Origin: Diogma glabrata
Lineage: Eukaryota; Arthropoda; Insecta; Diptera; Cylindrotomidae
Assembly (NCBI GenBank): GCA_963693315.1
Contig: OY856186.1
Span: forward strand, 301,918,144 to 301,982,143
Length of the DNA: 64,000 nucleotides
Direction: 5' to 3'
Made by a program: the position numbers and the translations under genes. Shown here one piece after another: positions 34,301 through 46,250 of this stretch. Position 1 is the first letter of the stretch. Each line of letters begins with the position of its first letter. Below the pieces are notes generated by a model, which ran no database searches, was not told the origin of the DNA, and saw nothing but the letters and a program-made list of their open reading frames with translations.

Positions 34301-34602
34301 TCAAATTTCATATGATAAACTTCTGCGGTACTCTTTCGGAAACCAAATAAACACCCCCCGCTTGCTCTCCCGAAGTTACTTTGCTTAACAGCACCAATCC
34401 AATATAATTCATAATTTGAAAAGTAATGTGTATATGTTTTAAATTTATCTTCTGTAATCCATGTCTCAAATAAAAAAAGATATCGTGAAGATTCACAAAA
34501 TTGAAAAAACTTAACATTAAAAATTTATTTGATAGACCATTAACATTATACGCTAAAACTTTTAATTCATCTAAAACTAATTTTGGACAGACGGCATTTA
34601 TT
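31343..34602 (-). pseudogene. LINE ORF2 (endonuclease and reverse transcriptase), frameshifted
   Basis: The endonuclease begins near VLAYNVNGL (about 34560) and includes FIIIGDLNI and SDHLPIVLSI (33769-34311). The RT occupies 31343-33751 with a KDGKAPGEDRIPYEF start, FRKSVVFPLFKKGD, VKQGCLLSPLLFSLFLNDL, the catalytic YADD (near 32510), a YLGIEL thumb, and a C-terminal Cys/His cluster CSLCNLDAVENTFHFVAEC. Two frame breaks separate the parts: one around a run of A/T near 34504-34512 and one near 33775, between endonuclease and RT. The RT frame has no ATG of its own. The rest is open, so the breaks are few; recent decay or assembly errors in homopolymers are both possible. Confidence 0.85.
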
Positions 34603-34604
34603 TG

Positions 34605-35450
34605 CTATTTATTTCGACTATTTTTGCTATTGAAGTTACTTAGAAAATTAGAAAAATCAAAATTTAACATTTCGTTAAGCTTTTTTATACCATTTTCATT
34701 GTTGCGAGTAGTAAGTATACCATCTTCTGATATGAGAAATTCCACATCATCTATGTAGAGTTGATCTCCAAATATTTTGACGTTTATATCTTTGTTCACA
34801 GTATGAATTTGTTTTCGCAGAGCAAATAAATATGACCTCTTTTTGCGAAAACCTTTTGTAAAGTCACGGTTCACTGACATTTGTGTGCCTTTCAATTTTT
34901 TGCCATTGGACAATATCCTGTTAACATCAATATGTGATCCCAATTCCACGAATATCATATTTTCATTCTTTCCCATATAATACGCCCGAACTACAGTAAT
35001 CATTTCTAATCCCATTATATTTTTACAGAAATTTATTACCTGTTCTTGTGGATCTTTTCCCTCTTTGGGTATTCCTCTGAAAATTAGATTTCTGCGCCGA
35101 TTTTCGTTATCTTTTCTCTCTAACATATGCATAAATGTGATTTCTCTCGCCTCAGATGCTTTTCCTCTCACCTCCAGTTGCAATACTTTAGACTTCAGTT
35201 GATTGCATTGCTCTTGTAATGAACTGCATTGTTTTTGTAATGTACTTATCTCCTTTTTTAAATCATCTTTTGTGGCTAAATGTTCGAGTTTCTTATCCAG
35301 CAGTTTGCTGAAAGCTAACATTAGCTCGTCAAAGCTCATTTTACCAACTTCCATTGCCATTACTGATTGTTGAAGTTTTTTTGCTTCAGGTGCTGCTTCC
35401 GGAGATATCGATTCTATTTTCCTTTTATTGCTTTCGATGTCATTGTTCAT
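34605..35450 (-). CDS. LINE ORF1 protein (coiled coil plus RNA-binding-like domain)
   Basis: About 281 residues from the first ATG at 35450; the frame extends 12 bases further to a TTG. The N-terminal part is charged, followed by heptad-like LATKDDLKKEISTLQKQ and QEQCNQLKSKVLQLE, a probable coiled coil at about residues 55-105. Then RRRNLIFRGIPKE and a region like the ORF1 RNA-binding domain of insect LINEs, ending in a basic tail. Such proteins form trimers or multimers that coat LINE RNA. The frame is intact, and its stop is just before ORF2. Confidence 0.85.
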   Translation of the reverse strand: MNNDIESNKRKIESISPEAAPEAKKLQQSVMAMEVGKMSFDELMLAFSKLLDKKLEHLATKDDLKKEISTLQKQCSSLQEQCNQLKSKVLQLEVRGKASEAREITFMHMLERKDNENRRRNLIFRGIPKEGKDPQEQVINFCKNIMGLEMITVVRAYYMGKNENMIFVELGSHIDVNRILSNGKKLKGTQMSVNRDFTKGFRKKRSYLFALRKQIHTVNKDINVKIFGDQLYIDDVEFLISEDGILTTRNNENGIKKLNEMLNFDFSNFLSNFNSKNSRNK

Positions 35451-35901
35451 TTGGGTGGTCAAACTGTATCGGTTGGAAATTCACTTTTTATTTTTATAAA
35501 AAATGATAACAAAAATTTAATTTTTATTCGAAACGAAACAATAACAATAGAAAAGCAATAAAAACAACAGTGATGGTATTCCCGTTTTATATGCAAAATT
35601 CTGTCACTTTCAATATTATATTGTAGATAACTCTCTCGGAACAGAGTAAATACTGCTTATACTCAATTATTCCGCACCATGGCGAGACATTGGCGCCATA
35701 AAACCAATGCAACTCAAGCGCCTGTTCTCTATGCTAGGAGCGGCTTGTAGCGGGCGCCTGTCTTGGATCAAGCGGCTCGCTATATAAACGTGTAAAAAGC
35801 GTCTGTTCTCCATGTTAGAGGTGGCTTAGAGCGGGCGTCTGTCTTGGATCAAGTGGCTCGCTATATATACGTGTAAAAAGATTGTTTCTGGTGACCTTAA
35901 G

Positions 35902-37095
35902 ATTCAAAACAAACCCATTTCCGTAAAAAAATTATTTGTTATGAACTCTGTACACTGGCCTCAGAATATCTCGGGTTCATCACAAGAACGACCTCAGAAA
36001 CTGTACTCGGACTATGATTTAAATATGGGAACCTGGAACAAGCTACGCCTTAGAAGACCAGGAGATCTCCTAAAACTCACACACCAAGTCGATATAGCTA
36101 CACACTAGTGTAACTATAGTGACTACTGGTGTAGCTGTAGTGGCTGGCACTGGTGTAGCTGTAGTGGCATTACAAAAACTAAGATGGCCAGGCAGTGGAA
36201 TCCATGAAACAGCGAAAGGATACACTCTTTATGATTGCGGTCATCAAAACGGAGAAGAATTTGGAGTTGGTTCTAAGGTCTTGATGAACGCCTTTTTTAA
36301 ACCTCTGCGGGTTGAAGCCACCTGAGACTAAGGATTCCGGCAAACTATTCCATTTTTATGCAGTTCGGACAATGAAGTCTTTCTGCGATCTGCCAGTATG
36401 ACAGCGCGCGATCTCAACCGTTTGACTGGTTGCGGTAGCCGATTGCCGAGTGAAACGGGGGTAAGAATAAGTTTGAGGCATGATGCTGTTGATTTCATCT
36501 GAGCACTGTTGATGAAGATATTTGTAAAAAACAACGAGGTCAGCAACAGTGCGACGATATTGTAGGGAATCTAGTTTTAATGTCAAAGCTCGATCACCCA
36601 CAATTCGTATAGCCCGGTATTAAACAGAGTCCAAGAGGGCCAAGATGGAAGCAGAAACAGCACCCCAAACTTGACAACAGTACTCCATACAGGGACGAAT
36701 ATAGGACTTATAAACATGGAGCAATTGGTATGGAGTGTAAATTTTTTTGCATCTATTTAGGAGGCCGAGTTTTTTAGACGCGCTTTTTGCCATCGCCATT
36801 ACATGATCGTTCCAGAGTAGGTTATTTGAAACTGTGACACCCAATAAACGAATGTTTTTACATTCACCTATTGGTTCATCACACATACTGAATAAAATAT
36901 CTTTGGGAACTCGGTCTTTGATCTGGAAACAATCAACAGCTGTGTTTTGGTAGAGTTGAAATTGACCAGGTTTTGGTCACCCCAATCGGCGACTTTTTTT
37001 AGGTCTTTATTCACGTTTATGGCAGCGTCTCTCCGGGCAGGATTAATTCATTCGTGCATTTTACCTTTTGAAGGAAGGGGCTCGAACGACTTGTG
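35902..37095. pseudogene. LINE endonuclease (+) and LINE RT C-terminus (-) fragments, unit 3
   Basis: Endonuclease fragment 35902-36273, where the ATG of the other units is ATT (AAGATTCAAAAC), and RT fragment 36274-37095 (main block 36620-36886, Ala to Val in WGAVSAS, shared with unit 4). The duplicated TATA block is at 35718-35880. Confidence 0.85.
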
Positions 37096-37708
37096 CAGAG
37101 TACTATCATCTTTAATTGTTTATTAAAAACAAAATTTTATAATACGCCCTGTAGAGAAATCCAAAATATCTTGCCATCTTATCTGCAGCATGAATCGACG
37201 AACAAGAGCTTGCAAAATAATGCTTCACCTATTTTCTGTGTAAACAACGCGCATTAGATCTCCTTCTTTCTGGAACAATTACTTGAAAAAGTGGCAAAAT
37301 TGTGGAAAACATCTCCACTTTGGTTTCTTCGAAGTATTACTTTTTAGACATTTAAAAAAAATGTAAGTCGCCACTTAAAACAATAAATTTAATTATTTGC
37401 ATACGTTTGTGGTGACTTTTCATTCAATCGTTTGCGTTAAATTTGAAAATCTTCTTTAAATTCGTTTCAAACTTTTAGCAATAGATTAATAAAATTTTAG
37501 GTACAATTTTTTAATCTAGTTTTCAAAAAAATACTTTTTCATCTAGTTTTCTTTTCAAAATTAAAAATATAATTAATTTTTTATTCGCCTACATATTAAA
37601 GTGTTACTTTATTACTGTGATTTGCGGCTTTAAAGTATCACTTTTCAACTATTTATTTTGTTGTCATATCTACGTCCAAAAAAGTAAAAACCATTTGTAT
37701 TTTGTATA

Positions 37709-39520
37709 GAGCCTTCATTCGATCACTGGATATCTGTGCTTTCTGTCAGACAAGCATGTGTACATCCTCAAGATCTTTTTGCAGTTTATTTGCGTAGTAT
37801 TGGACACATAATGTTTATTATGGAACAATTCTAAAATTCAGATCGCCTGGTAGCCTTAAATCATTTCCCAAAATAGTTGTTTGTAGCTGGTGTCGTTTTG
37901 GTTGTATCATTCACTGCTAGATTAGGCCATCAGGAATGGCGTAATATGACGATAACAATCACGTTGATTCTTGTTTACTACTCTTGCTAAATATTTCTCC
38001 AGAGTAACATTAAATCTTTCCACCATGCCATCTGAATGGGGATGTAAAGCAGTTGTTCTAGTTTTATTGATTCCAAGTACTTGACAGGCTTCTTGAAATA
38101 TGGTAGTTTCAAAATTTCTTCCTTGATCGGTATGAATCATCGGTACTCCGTAGCGACTTATCCAATTGCTTACTACTGCTTCAGTGATGGTTGTTGCTTC
38201 CTGATTTGGTATTGTACACACCTCTGGTCACTTGTTAAATTAATCCATTATGACTAGCACATATTTGTTGTTGTCGGTAGTTGGGAATGGTCCAGCTACA
38301 TTCATGCCAATTCTCTCGAACGGTGCTCCCTGCACATTATACTGCCTCATATTACCGCGAATTCTTCGTGCAAGTCCCTTTGCAGCTGCACATTGATCAC
38401 ATGTTTGAGACCATTCCACTACCGATTGACGTGCTTCTGACCAACAAAATCTACGTCGTACTTTAGCAAGGGTTTTGTTAATACCCAGGTAACTACCAAT
38501 GGTTCCTTCATGATATTCCTTTAATACTTGAGGTATTCTTATTTTTGTACTACTATCATTGATTCTTTAACTGTACCATCACGACTTTCCCAAATTCTTT
38601 TCATGCATCCATCTTCAATACAGAGGCTGTCCCATTGTGCCTAATATGCCTTCAATGTTTGACTTTTATCGGCAATTTCACCCCATGTTGGTTTTTCTCC
38701 CATTTCCTTGAACTTATAATTATTGGTGCCAAGCTAAGATCTTCCAGTTACTCCTTCCTTACAACTTCAGGTTGGATTCGCTCGAAGACTTCTTCTAAAT
38801 TCTTCAAATGATCGTCGACCCATTACAATGATGCCGTCCAAGTACACAAGGCACGGTCTCCAATGTAATCCTTGCAGCAGACGTTCCATTAAACGTTCAA
38901 ATGTTGCGGAAGCATTACGCAGTCCGAATGGCATAACATTAAACTGCCATAACCCACTACCCACACTAAACGCTGTCTTTCCTCGATCCTCTTCCTAGAC
39001 TTCTACCTGCCCATAACCGCTTTGCAGATCTAATGTTGAGAACAATCTGACACCTGATAATGTGTCCAGGGTATTATCCATTCTATGTAATGGGTAGCTA
39101 TCTTTCTTTGTTACTGCATTCAGTTTTCTGTAGTAGACACAGAATCTCATAGCTTCATTCCTTTCCACGACTAATCATAGGTGAACTCAATGGACTATCT
39201 GATTGGTCGATAACACAAGCCATTTTCATATCCTTTACCATTCTATCAGCTTCTGCCCGTTTTACTAATGGTAATTTTCTTGGTGCTTGACGAATCGGCA
39301 TCTCTGCTCCCGTGTCAATTTTATGTTTTGCCATATTAGTTCTATCGTTGTCTGCTGATGTGCTGAAGAAAATCGACGAATAACGTTCGAACAACTGCTG
39401 TGCATCTTTATTTTGTTCTTTTGAGCTCTATTGTCCAGATTTCTGGACTGTTGTAGTAGATTTTGTATTTCTTTTTTTTGCGTTTGATTTTTGACTTTGC
39501 TTTCTGTGTGCTGTTGTTCA
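37709..39520 (-). pseudogene. Dead Ty3/gypsy pol remnant, unit 4
   Basis: Integrase core 37922-38221, RT palm 38767-38964 (YLDG), RT N-terminus 39155-39394. It has the same fixed defects and a few private substitutions (Ser to Pro in ITPFLMA). Confidence 0.9.
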
Positions 39521-39891
39521 CAGTTCACAATGGTAGTTACTTCTTAGCGGGTAGCGAAAATCCGAAAGTCTACGTCCACGCCGTGCTACCTGGGTAACGC
39601 TAACAGAATTAAGTAGGTGTAGTTGAGAGGAGCAGAGTAAATACTGCTTATACTCAATTATTCCGCACCATGGCGAGACATTGGCGCCATAAAACCAATG
39701 CAACTCAAGCGCCTGTTCTCTATGCTAGGAGCGGCTTGTAGCGGGCGCCTGTCTTGGATCAAGCGGCTCGCTATATAAACGTGTAAAAAGCGTCTGTTCT
39801 CCATGTTAGAGGTGGCTTAGAGCGGCGTCTGTCTTGGATCAAGCGGCTCGCTATATATACGTGTAAAAAGATTGTTTCTGGTGACCTTAAG

Positions 39892-41085
39892 ATGCAAAAC
39901 AAACCCATTTCCGTAAAAAAATTATTTGTTATGAACTCTGTACACTGGCCTCAGAATATCTCGGGTTCATCACAAGAACGACCTCAGAAACTGTACTCGG
40001 ACTACGATTTAAATATGGGAACCTGGAACAAGCTACGCCTTAGAAGACCAGGAGATCTCCTAAAACTCACACACCAAGTCGATATAGCTACACACTAGTG
40101 TAACTATAGTGGCTACTGGGGTAGCTGTAGTGGCTGGCACTGGTGTAGCTGTAGTGGCATTACAAAAACTAAGATGGCCAGGCAGTGGAATCCATGAAAC
40201 AGCGAAAGGATACACTCTTTATGATTGCGGTCATCAAAACGGAGAAGAATTTGGAGTTGGTTCTAAGGTCTTGATGAACGCCTTTTTAAAACCTCTGCGG
40301 GTTGAAGCCACCTGAGACTAAGGATTCCGGCAAACTATTCCATTTTTATGCAGTTCGGACAATGAAGTCTTTCTGCGATCTGCCAGTATGACAGCGCGCG
40401 ATCTCAACCGTTTGACTGGTTGCGGTAGCCGATTGCCGAGTGAAACGGGGGTAAGAATAAGTTTGAGGCATGATGCTGTTGATTTCATCTGAGCACTGTT
40501 GATGAAGATATTTGTAAAAAACAACGAGGTCAGCAACAGTGCGACGATATTGTAGGGAATCTAGTTTTAATGTCAAAGCTCGATCACCCACAATTCGTAT
40601 AGCCCGGTATTAAACAGAGTCCAAGAGGGCCAAGATGGAAGCAGAAACAGCACCCCAAACTTGACAACAGTACTCCATACAGGGACGAATATAGGACTTA
40701 TAAACATGGAGCAATTGGTATGGAGTGTAAATTTTTTTGCATCTATTTAGGAGGCCGAGTTTTTTAGACGCGCTTTTTGCCATCGCCATTACATGATCGT
40801 TCCAGAGTAGGTTATTTAAAACTGTGACACCCAATAAACGAATGTTTTTACATTCACCTATTGGTTCATCACACATACTGAATAAAATATCTTTGGGAAC
40901 TCGGTCTTTGATCTGGAAACAATCAACAGCTGTGTTTTGGTAGAGTTGAAATTGACCAGGTTTTGGTCACCCCAATCGGCGACTTTTTTTAGGTCTTTAT
41001 TCACGTTTATGGCAGCGTCTCTCCGGGCAGGATTAATTCATTCGTGCATTTTACCTTTTGAAGGAAGGGGCTCGAACGACTTGTG
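39892..41085. pseudogene. LINE endonuclease (+) and LINE RT C-terminus (-) fragments, unit 4
   Basis: Endonuclease fragment 39892-40263, RT fragment 40264-41085 (main block 40610-40876). The breaks are as in unit 1. One base is missing from the TATA-block duplication (AGCGGCGTCTG). Confidence 0.85.
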
Positions 41086-41575
41086 CAGAGTACTATCATC
41101 TTTAATTGTTTATTAAAAACAAAATTTTATAATACGCCCTGTAGAGAAATCCAAAATATCTTGCCATCTTATCTGCAGCATGAATCGACGAACAAGAGCT
41201 TGCAAAATACTGCTTCACCTATTTTCTGTGTAAACAACGCGCATTAGATCTCCTTCTTTCTGGAACAATTCCTTGAAAAAGTGGCAAAATTGTGGAAAGC
41301 ATCTCCACTTTGGTTTCTTCGAAGTATTACTTTTTAGACATTTAAAAAAAATGTAAGTCGCCACTTAAAACAATAAATTTAATTATTTGCATACGTTTGT
41401 GGTGACTTTTCATTCAATCGTTTGCGTTAAATTTGAAAATCTTCTTTAAATTCGTTTCAAACTTTTAGCAATAGATTAATAAAATTTTAGGTACAATTTT
41501 TTAATCTAGTTTTCAAAAAAATACTTTTTCATCTAGTTTTCTTTTCAAAATTAAAAATATAATTAATTTTTTATT

Positions 41576-42070
41576 CGCCTACATATTAAAGTGTTGCTTT
41601 ATTACTGTGATTTGCGGCTTTAAAGTATCACTTTTCAACTATTTATTTTGTTGTCATATCTACGTCCAAAAAAGTAAAAACCATTTGTATTTGTTTAAAT
41701 TCTATGAAAAATAAAAATTTTTATCAAAGCAACCCTTAAATTCAAAATTTCATTATCCAATTAAAATAGTTGTTATCATTTGTTGTCATAGCTACACAAT
41801 AATTTGGAAAAAATAATAAATATTTTGTCAAAGGTTACTTGTTCCACATATTTTTATTTTAAAATTTATGAAAATTTATAATTTTAATTTAGAATAAACA
41901 AATTTTCTTAAAATATTTTGCTTGCGGCGAATAAAAAATAGTATATGATGCACGGACGTAAGCTATTTTGGACTTAATGTGGGTTCAAATCTCGGCTAGC
42001 GCCTCGATTTGCAAACTCCACATCCGTCCAAAATCTTTAGCTTTACGTCCTAGCATCATAATGTACTATT
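41576..42070 (+). repeat. Dispersed repeat forming the right flank of the array
   Basis: Uninterrupted relative of 16539-16651 plus 17972-18370: TATTCGCCTACATATTAAAG...GTCCAAAAAAG...TTGTTTAAATTC...GCGGCGAATAAAAA...GTTCAAATCTCGGCTAGCGCCTCG...CCACATCCGTCCAAAATC. The end part folds back (CGGACGTAAGCTATTTTGGAC / GTCCAAAATCTTTAGCTTTACGTCC). Confidence 0.8.
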
Positions 42071-42870
42071 TTCAAAAAGATGTTGAAATTAAAAAGTTAG
42101 CTTTTTTTTCGTATAATTTTATTAATAATTTTCATTCAAATTAAAGTAAAATCTTTTTAATTGAACAAATAAAAATATTTGCAGTAGATTGATTTTTACA
42201 ATAATTTAATCACCAGTATTATAATTAATGTGATTAGTGTATTAAAAATAAATTTAAAAGAAAATACAAAATTCATTTCTTCTTAAATGTTAATGACATA
42301 TTCACAATAAGGTGAATCTTTATATTGTAATTTTATTCTTAGTGATATGAAATAGAAAAATTACAAATGATTATATAAGTCAAACAAATTTTGGTGTTAA
42401 ATTAACTAAAGGACTTGAATATCTATATATTGTTGTGCCTTTCTATTTCGCTAGTTAATATCATCGAAAATATTAATGATAGGCATTTAGGATATAAAAT
42501 CATTGGAAATATACATAAATTGAAGACATTGTCAACAAACCGAACTCAAACATCTGAACACGGTGAACACGCAGCAAAATTATCATCTCTATAGCCAACT
42601 ACTCACATCTGAACACGGGGAACACGCAGCAAAATATAATATAGCAGATAAACCAGCTATACATTCCTTCTTTCATTTTCTCAAATTCCTTTCATTACTA
42701 ATTGCTTATCTTCCTTTGCTATTTAAAAAAAATGTATTCTGTCACGGGACACCAGGCAGATGTGAAACATAAACGTGTATTGTAAAATTTATAAAATAAA
42801 TTTGTTAAACACTCTTGACACAGATCATCTCAGGCGATGGATGTTTTTGTGATTACTTATACAAGTATAA
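42071..42870. other. AT-rich intronic DNA with a short tandem duplication
   Basis: No gene is seen. ACATCTGAACACGGTGAACACGCAGCAAAAT occurs at about 42549 and again, with one change, at about 42605. Confidence 0.5.
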
Positions 42871-43320
42871 ACAGCTACGGACTCAAACTGTCTATACTGT
42901 GAGGGAAAGGTCGAGAACTCAGAGCACGTGTTAATCGAATGCGGAAGGTTTGCAAAGACTTATTGAGCAAACCACGACAGCATTACATTATAATCCACGA
43001 GAGAGTCAAACACTCAAACCCTGCCCTGCGAAGGAATAGCTTAATCGGTGGTACCACAGAGACACAACAGGATCCCAATCAAGGGAGATGGTTTTAAAGG
43101 TAAGAAGTCGCGTATCGCTTGGAAAGTCGGGTTTCAAGTGCATTTTTGAAACGTTCCATCTTCCTACGATAAACAAACAAAAGACGCATACACACAAGCG
43201 AATAATTTTCGAAACCGAATTATTGGAATTTGTATTTATTGTATTACACCAACCACGATGGTCTTATACATATTTGTATTACACCAACACAGAATTATGA
43301 ATAAAATCAATAAAGGTCAA
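42870..43320 (+). pseudogene. 3' fragment of a LINE (ORF2 C-terminal zinc-finger-like end)
   Basis: The plus strand encodes NCLYCEGKVENSEHVLIECGRF followed by a stop (42886-42965). This Cys-x2-Cys...His-x4-Cys cluster is typical of the last part of ORF2 in R1/Jockey-type LINEs. Upstream the frame is closed by stops, so only the 3' end was inserted or survived. The remainder to GAATAAAATCAATAAAGG (about 43300-43315) could be its 3' untranslated part. Confidence 0.6.
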
Positions 43321-46250
43321 AATAATTTTCATTCTTATAAAATTTATTTGTTTTTAGGGAACATATGCCATACTATTCAAAATATATATATTATTTTTCA
43401 TTAGGCGTGATGTCATAAAATTATTATACCGTTTTTCGTAACGCAAAACCATATGTTTTTTATATTAAGTTGCGCCTATGGATGTTTTACATCAAAATCT
43501 AAATAATATGTTATATCATATTTTGTGTGCTAGACTTGTCCAACTAATTGATAAAACCAAGAAAATTAACAAAAATCGGTCAAACCTCTAGCTCGTTACA
43601 AGAAGTTTAACATAAGTACCGTATAAAACAATCATCAACAATCGTATATTTATTTTTTAAACGTAAAATTTTAATATTTTTTATTAAGATTCCAAAGAAA
43701 ATTAAAAAATCTATCTACCTGCTAGAATCCCTGATGCTTGAACATTTTTTTTTCAAACAATATCGCAAACAACACACTGAAAAAAACATGTCCTATTTCC
43801 AATCGAAATGCAATTGTCTCAACCTCACCGTGCGATCACATATGGCGAATCAAACTACGAAATCGCTTCAACAACTCTACAATTATAAATCGATGAAGTT
43901 GAGACAATCACACGAAATATTTATGTGAAAATAAAATATAGTTCAATTAATCTCAAATACTTAAACTTTAAAATGAAAAATTCATGATATAAGGCCAAAG
44001 AAAATTTTTTTCAGGGAAATAGTTATTATCTTTATTCAACTACTGTTATATTGGATATAACACTTTATATTTAAAAAAAACCTCATTCTGTTGCTAGGAA
44101 AATGTTATCGTGTAGTTGTCCCAATCACAGTGAAATTGTTTGCAAATAATTTTTCTTTGCATGAATAATCAACTGCCAACCTCGAGATGAGGTTGTCATG
44201 AACTTCAATTTTTTTTTCAGTGCACATTTAACTTTTATCTTACCCCCGTAAGTCGTTTCTTCTGCACAAGTCTGACTACTAACCGTTATCCCTACAACCT
44301 ACGACGAGGTATTATAAAATTGTTAAACTTGGATACAAACTGGTCATTTTAGTTTTGAGTTCATTAATCCAATGAAATAAATTTTTATTCTTTCTAAAAA
44401 TTTAACAATTTTCGAATTTTTAAATTCAATTAAATTTCAATTACGAGATTTAGAAACCAACCAACATCAATAATCCAAACCATTAATATTGTGAGTTTAA
44501 TTCAAAAATTTATCTGATAATTGAGTAAATTTTGTTGTTGTTTTTATTTTTGCAATTAATGTTACTCGTTGTGTTTTAGTAGGCAGATACAGAAATATAG
44601 AAAAATTTAATTAAAAACAAACAGAATTTTCCTTTATTTTCATTTTTAGTTACAACAAAGCTCACTGTCAGAATGCTGATTGATTTGTTTAAGTTATGGA
44701 ACAGACATATTTAATTGAATGTTATTATTATTATTGTAATCTGAATTTGATAAATTATTATTGTGTAAATTGAATTTTATAGTGAAGCCCATAAAACCAA
44801 AGTTTTAGTACATCGTCAACCTCCCAACTAATTTTTTTATGTTTCTTTAAACGTCCTTGAAATAAAATTAAAGCAATTCTAATCTAAAACTGTAAAGAAA
44901 AGGTAATAACTTAAAGTAATGTCAGACATAAAATAAATTAGCCTATTAGGTTAAATCGTTGAAGCAAGTAAATCTAATTTTATCGCTTGATTCAACAAAA
45001 TGTAAAGTCAAAAGAAAATTTAATTCTTAGAAAACGTACCGGTATCGAAAGCCAAGCTAAAATGTAATCACCCTTTCTTCTTGTTTTGTTATTATTAATA
45101 AAATTTAATGCGTTTTTTTGTTACAATTTTCAACGAAAATCTATTCTCATTTTTTTTTCAATTCTAGATTATTTTACGAGTTTCACATTACAATACAAAA
45201 TAAAATATTAAAAAATGGAAAAATAACAAAAAAAGAAAATTGAAAGAAAGGAAGGAACTAGATCATAATGGAGAGATAAGACATGTTTCGTTATTTTTGC
45301 TATTTTGCTACTGTATTGTGTGTTAATTATTATTTCTCTTATCATCGATGACGATATCTTATGATATATATTTCTATACATTTTATTATTGTACATATTA
45401 CTAAAGAAAGGAATTACAATTGTTATAATAGAACGTAGTTTGGATTTTTTCATGCATACATATCCATGTACTACAAAAAATGTAATTATATTTATAACCT
45501 GGGAATTTATTGATATCATATTGTATAATCGTTAATCGAGAACTAAAAAATTCTATAATTATAACTAAATTTAAGTTTTAGGATTAGAAAGATTATTTAT
45601 TTATGAAACACTTTTAATGTGCATTAAAGAAAATTTTTGTTTAAAATTAAATTAAATATATGTTATTACATTTTTAGTAATTTCCCAATCATAGTTTTGT
45701 ACATATTTGAATTTACTTTGCTTAATCCAGTATTCCACTTTATGAAAATTTAGTTTAGAAATTTGATAACGTACTAAAGCCATTAGGTGATCATTTTATA
45801 CCAATAAATCAATTAAATATAAGGAAACAAAATACTCATATCCAGCATTCGTCTACAAAAATAAAGTTCTTGGAGTACTTTGTTCGTGTCTGAAAAAAGG
45901 CATTTGCAACATGTGGCTCATCCATTAATTTATATAGTCAAATTTATTTCTTTTTATACAATTCACCTTAAATAGGAGATTTAAAATAAGTTTACAGTAA
46001 AAAGCAACAAATTTGGCACAAATAACAGAATATTTCAGTTTAAAAAATTAAACAGAGATTGAATAGTAAAGTGAACTTAGAATATTCAATGATTAAAAAA
46101 AAATTAATTAAAAAACTGAATAAATTTTAATTAAAACACTTTTATAGTAAATGTATTATAATGGTAGACAAAATATCAAGATTTAGGTTAGATTCAAGTT
46201 AAATTCAGTCCCAAAACCTTCTCAGAAAAGGTATTATAATATGGTGCAAT
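43321..46250. other. AT-rich intronic DNA; possible MITE at 43773-44222
   Basis: No gene is recognised; open frames here are short and lack features. CACTGAAAAAAA (from 43776) and its inverse TTTTTTTTCAGTG (to 44222) could be terminal inverted repeats of a roughly 450-bp element, but the arms are short and low in complexity. Confidence 0.35.

Larger units (their letters stand above)
31001..35641 (-). mobile_element. LINE (Jockey/I-group-like) inserted in array unit 3
   Basis: Minus-strand, apparently full-length LINE: 5' end near 35641, short leader, ORF1, ORF2, 3' untranslated part, and a 3' tail of ATT repeats (TAA repeats on plus, 31001-31029). It is flanked by the 8-bp duplication CAGAGTAA. 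The empty site is preserved in units 1, 2 and 4 (GAGCAGAGTAAATACTGC), which proves both ends. It inserted after the 4-kb array formed, or at least after unit 3 separated from the others. Confidence 0.93.
29068..37708. repeat. 4-kb tandem array, unit 3 (split by a LINE insertion)
   Basis: Same unit, with 4641 bp of LINE plus an 8-bp duplication inserted at CAGAGTAA (30993-31000 / 35642-35649). Without the insertion its length is about 3.99 kb, like units 1 and 4. Confidence 0.93.
37709..41693. repeat. 4-kb tandem array, unit 4
   Basis: Last unit. At its right end ACCATTTGTATTT continues into TGTTTAAATTCTATG, the natural continuation of the dispersed repeat seen at 17972, instead of jumping back to the gypsy sequence. 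It therefore keeps the original right flank. Confidence 0.93.

Noticed and set aside
21064..41693. CRISPR-like or other regularly spaced prokaryotic array
   Set aside because: The units are 4 kb of transposon mosaic, with no short repeat-spacer pattern, and the window is eukaryotic.
45208..45519. 103-codon minus-strand ORF in the intron
   Set aside because: Composition matches the AT-rich background and there is no domain or repeat support.
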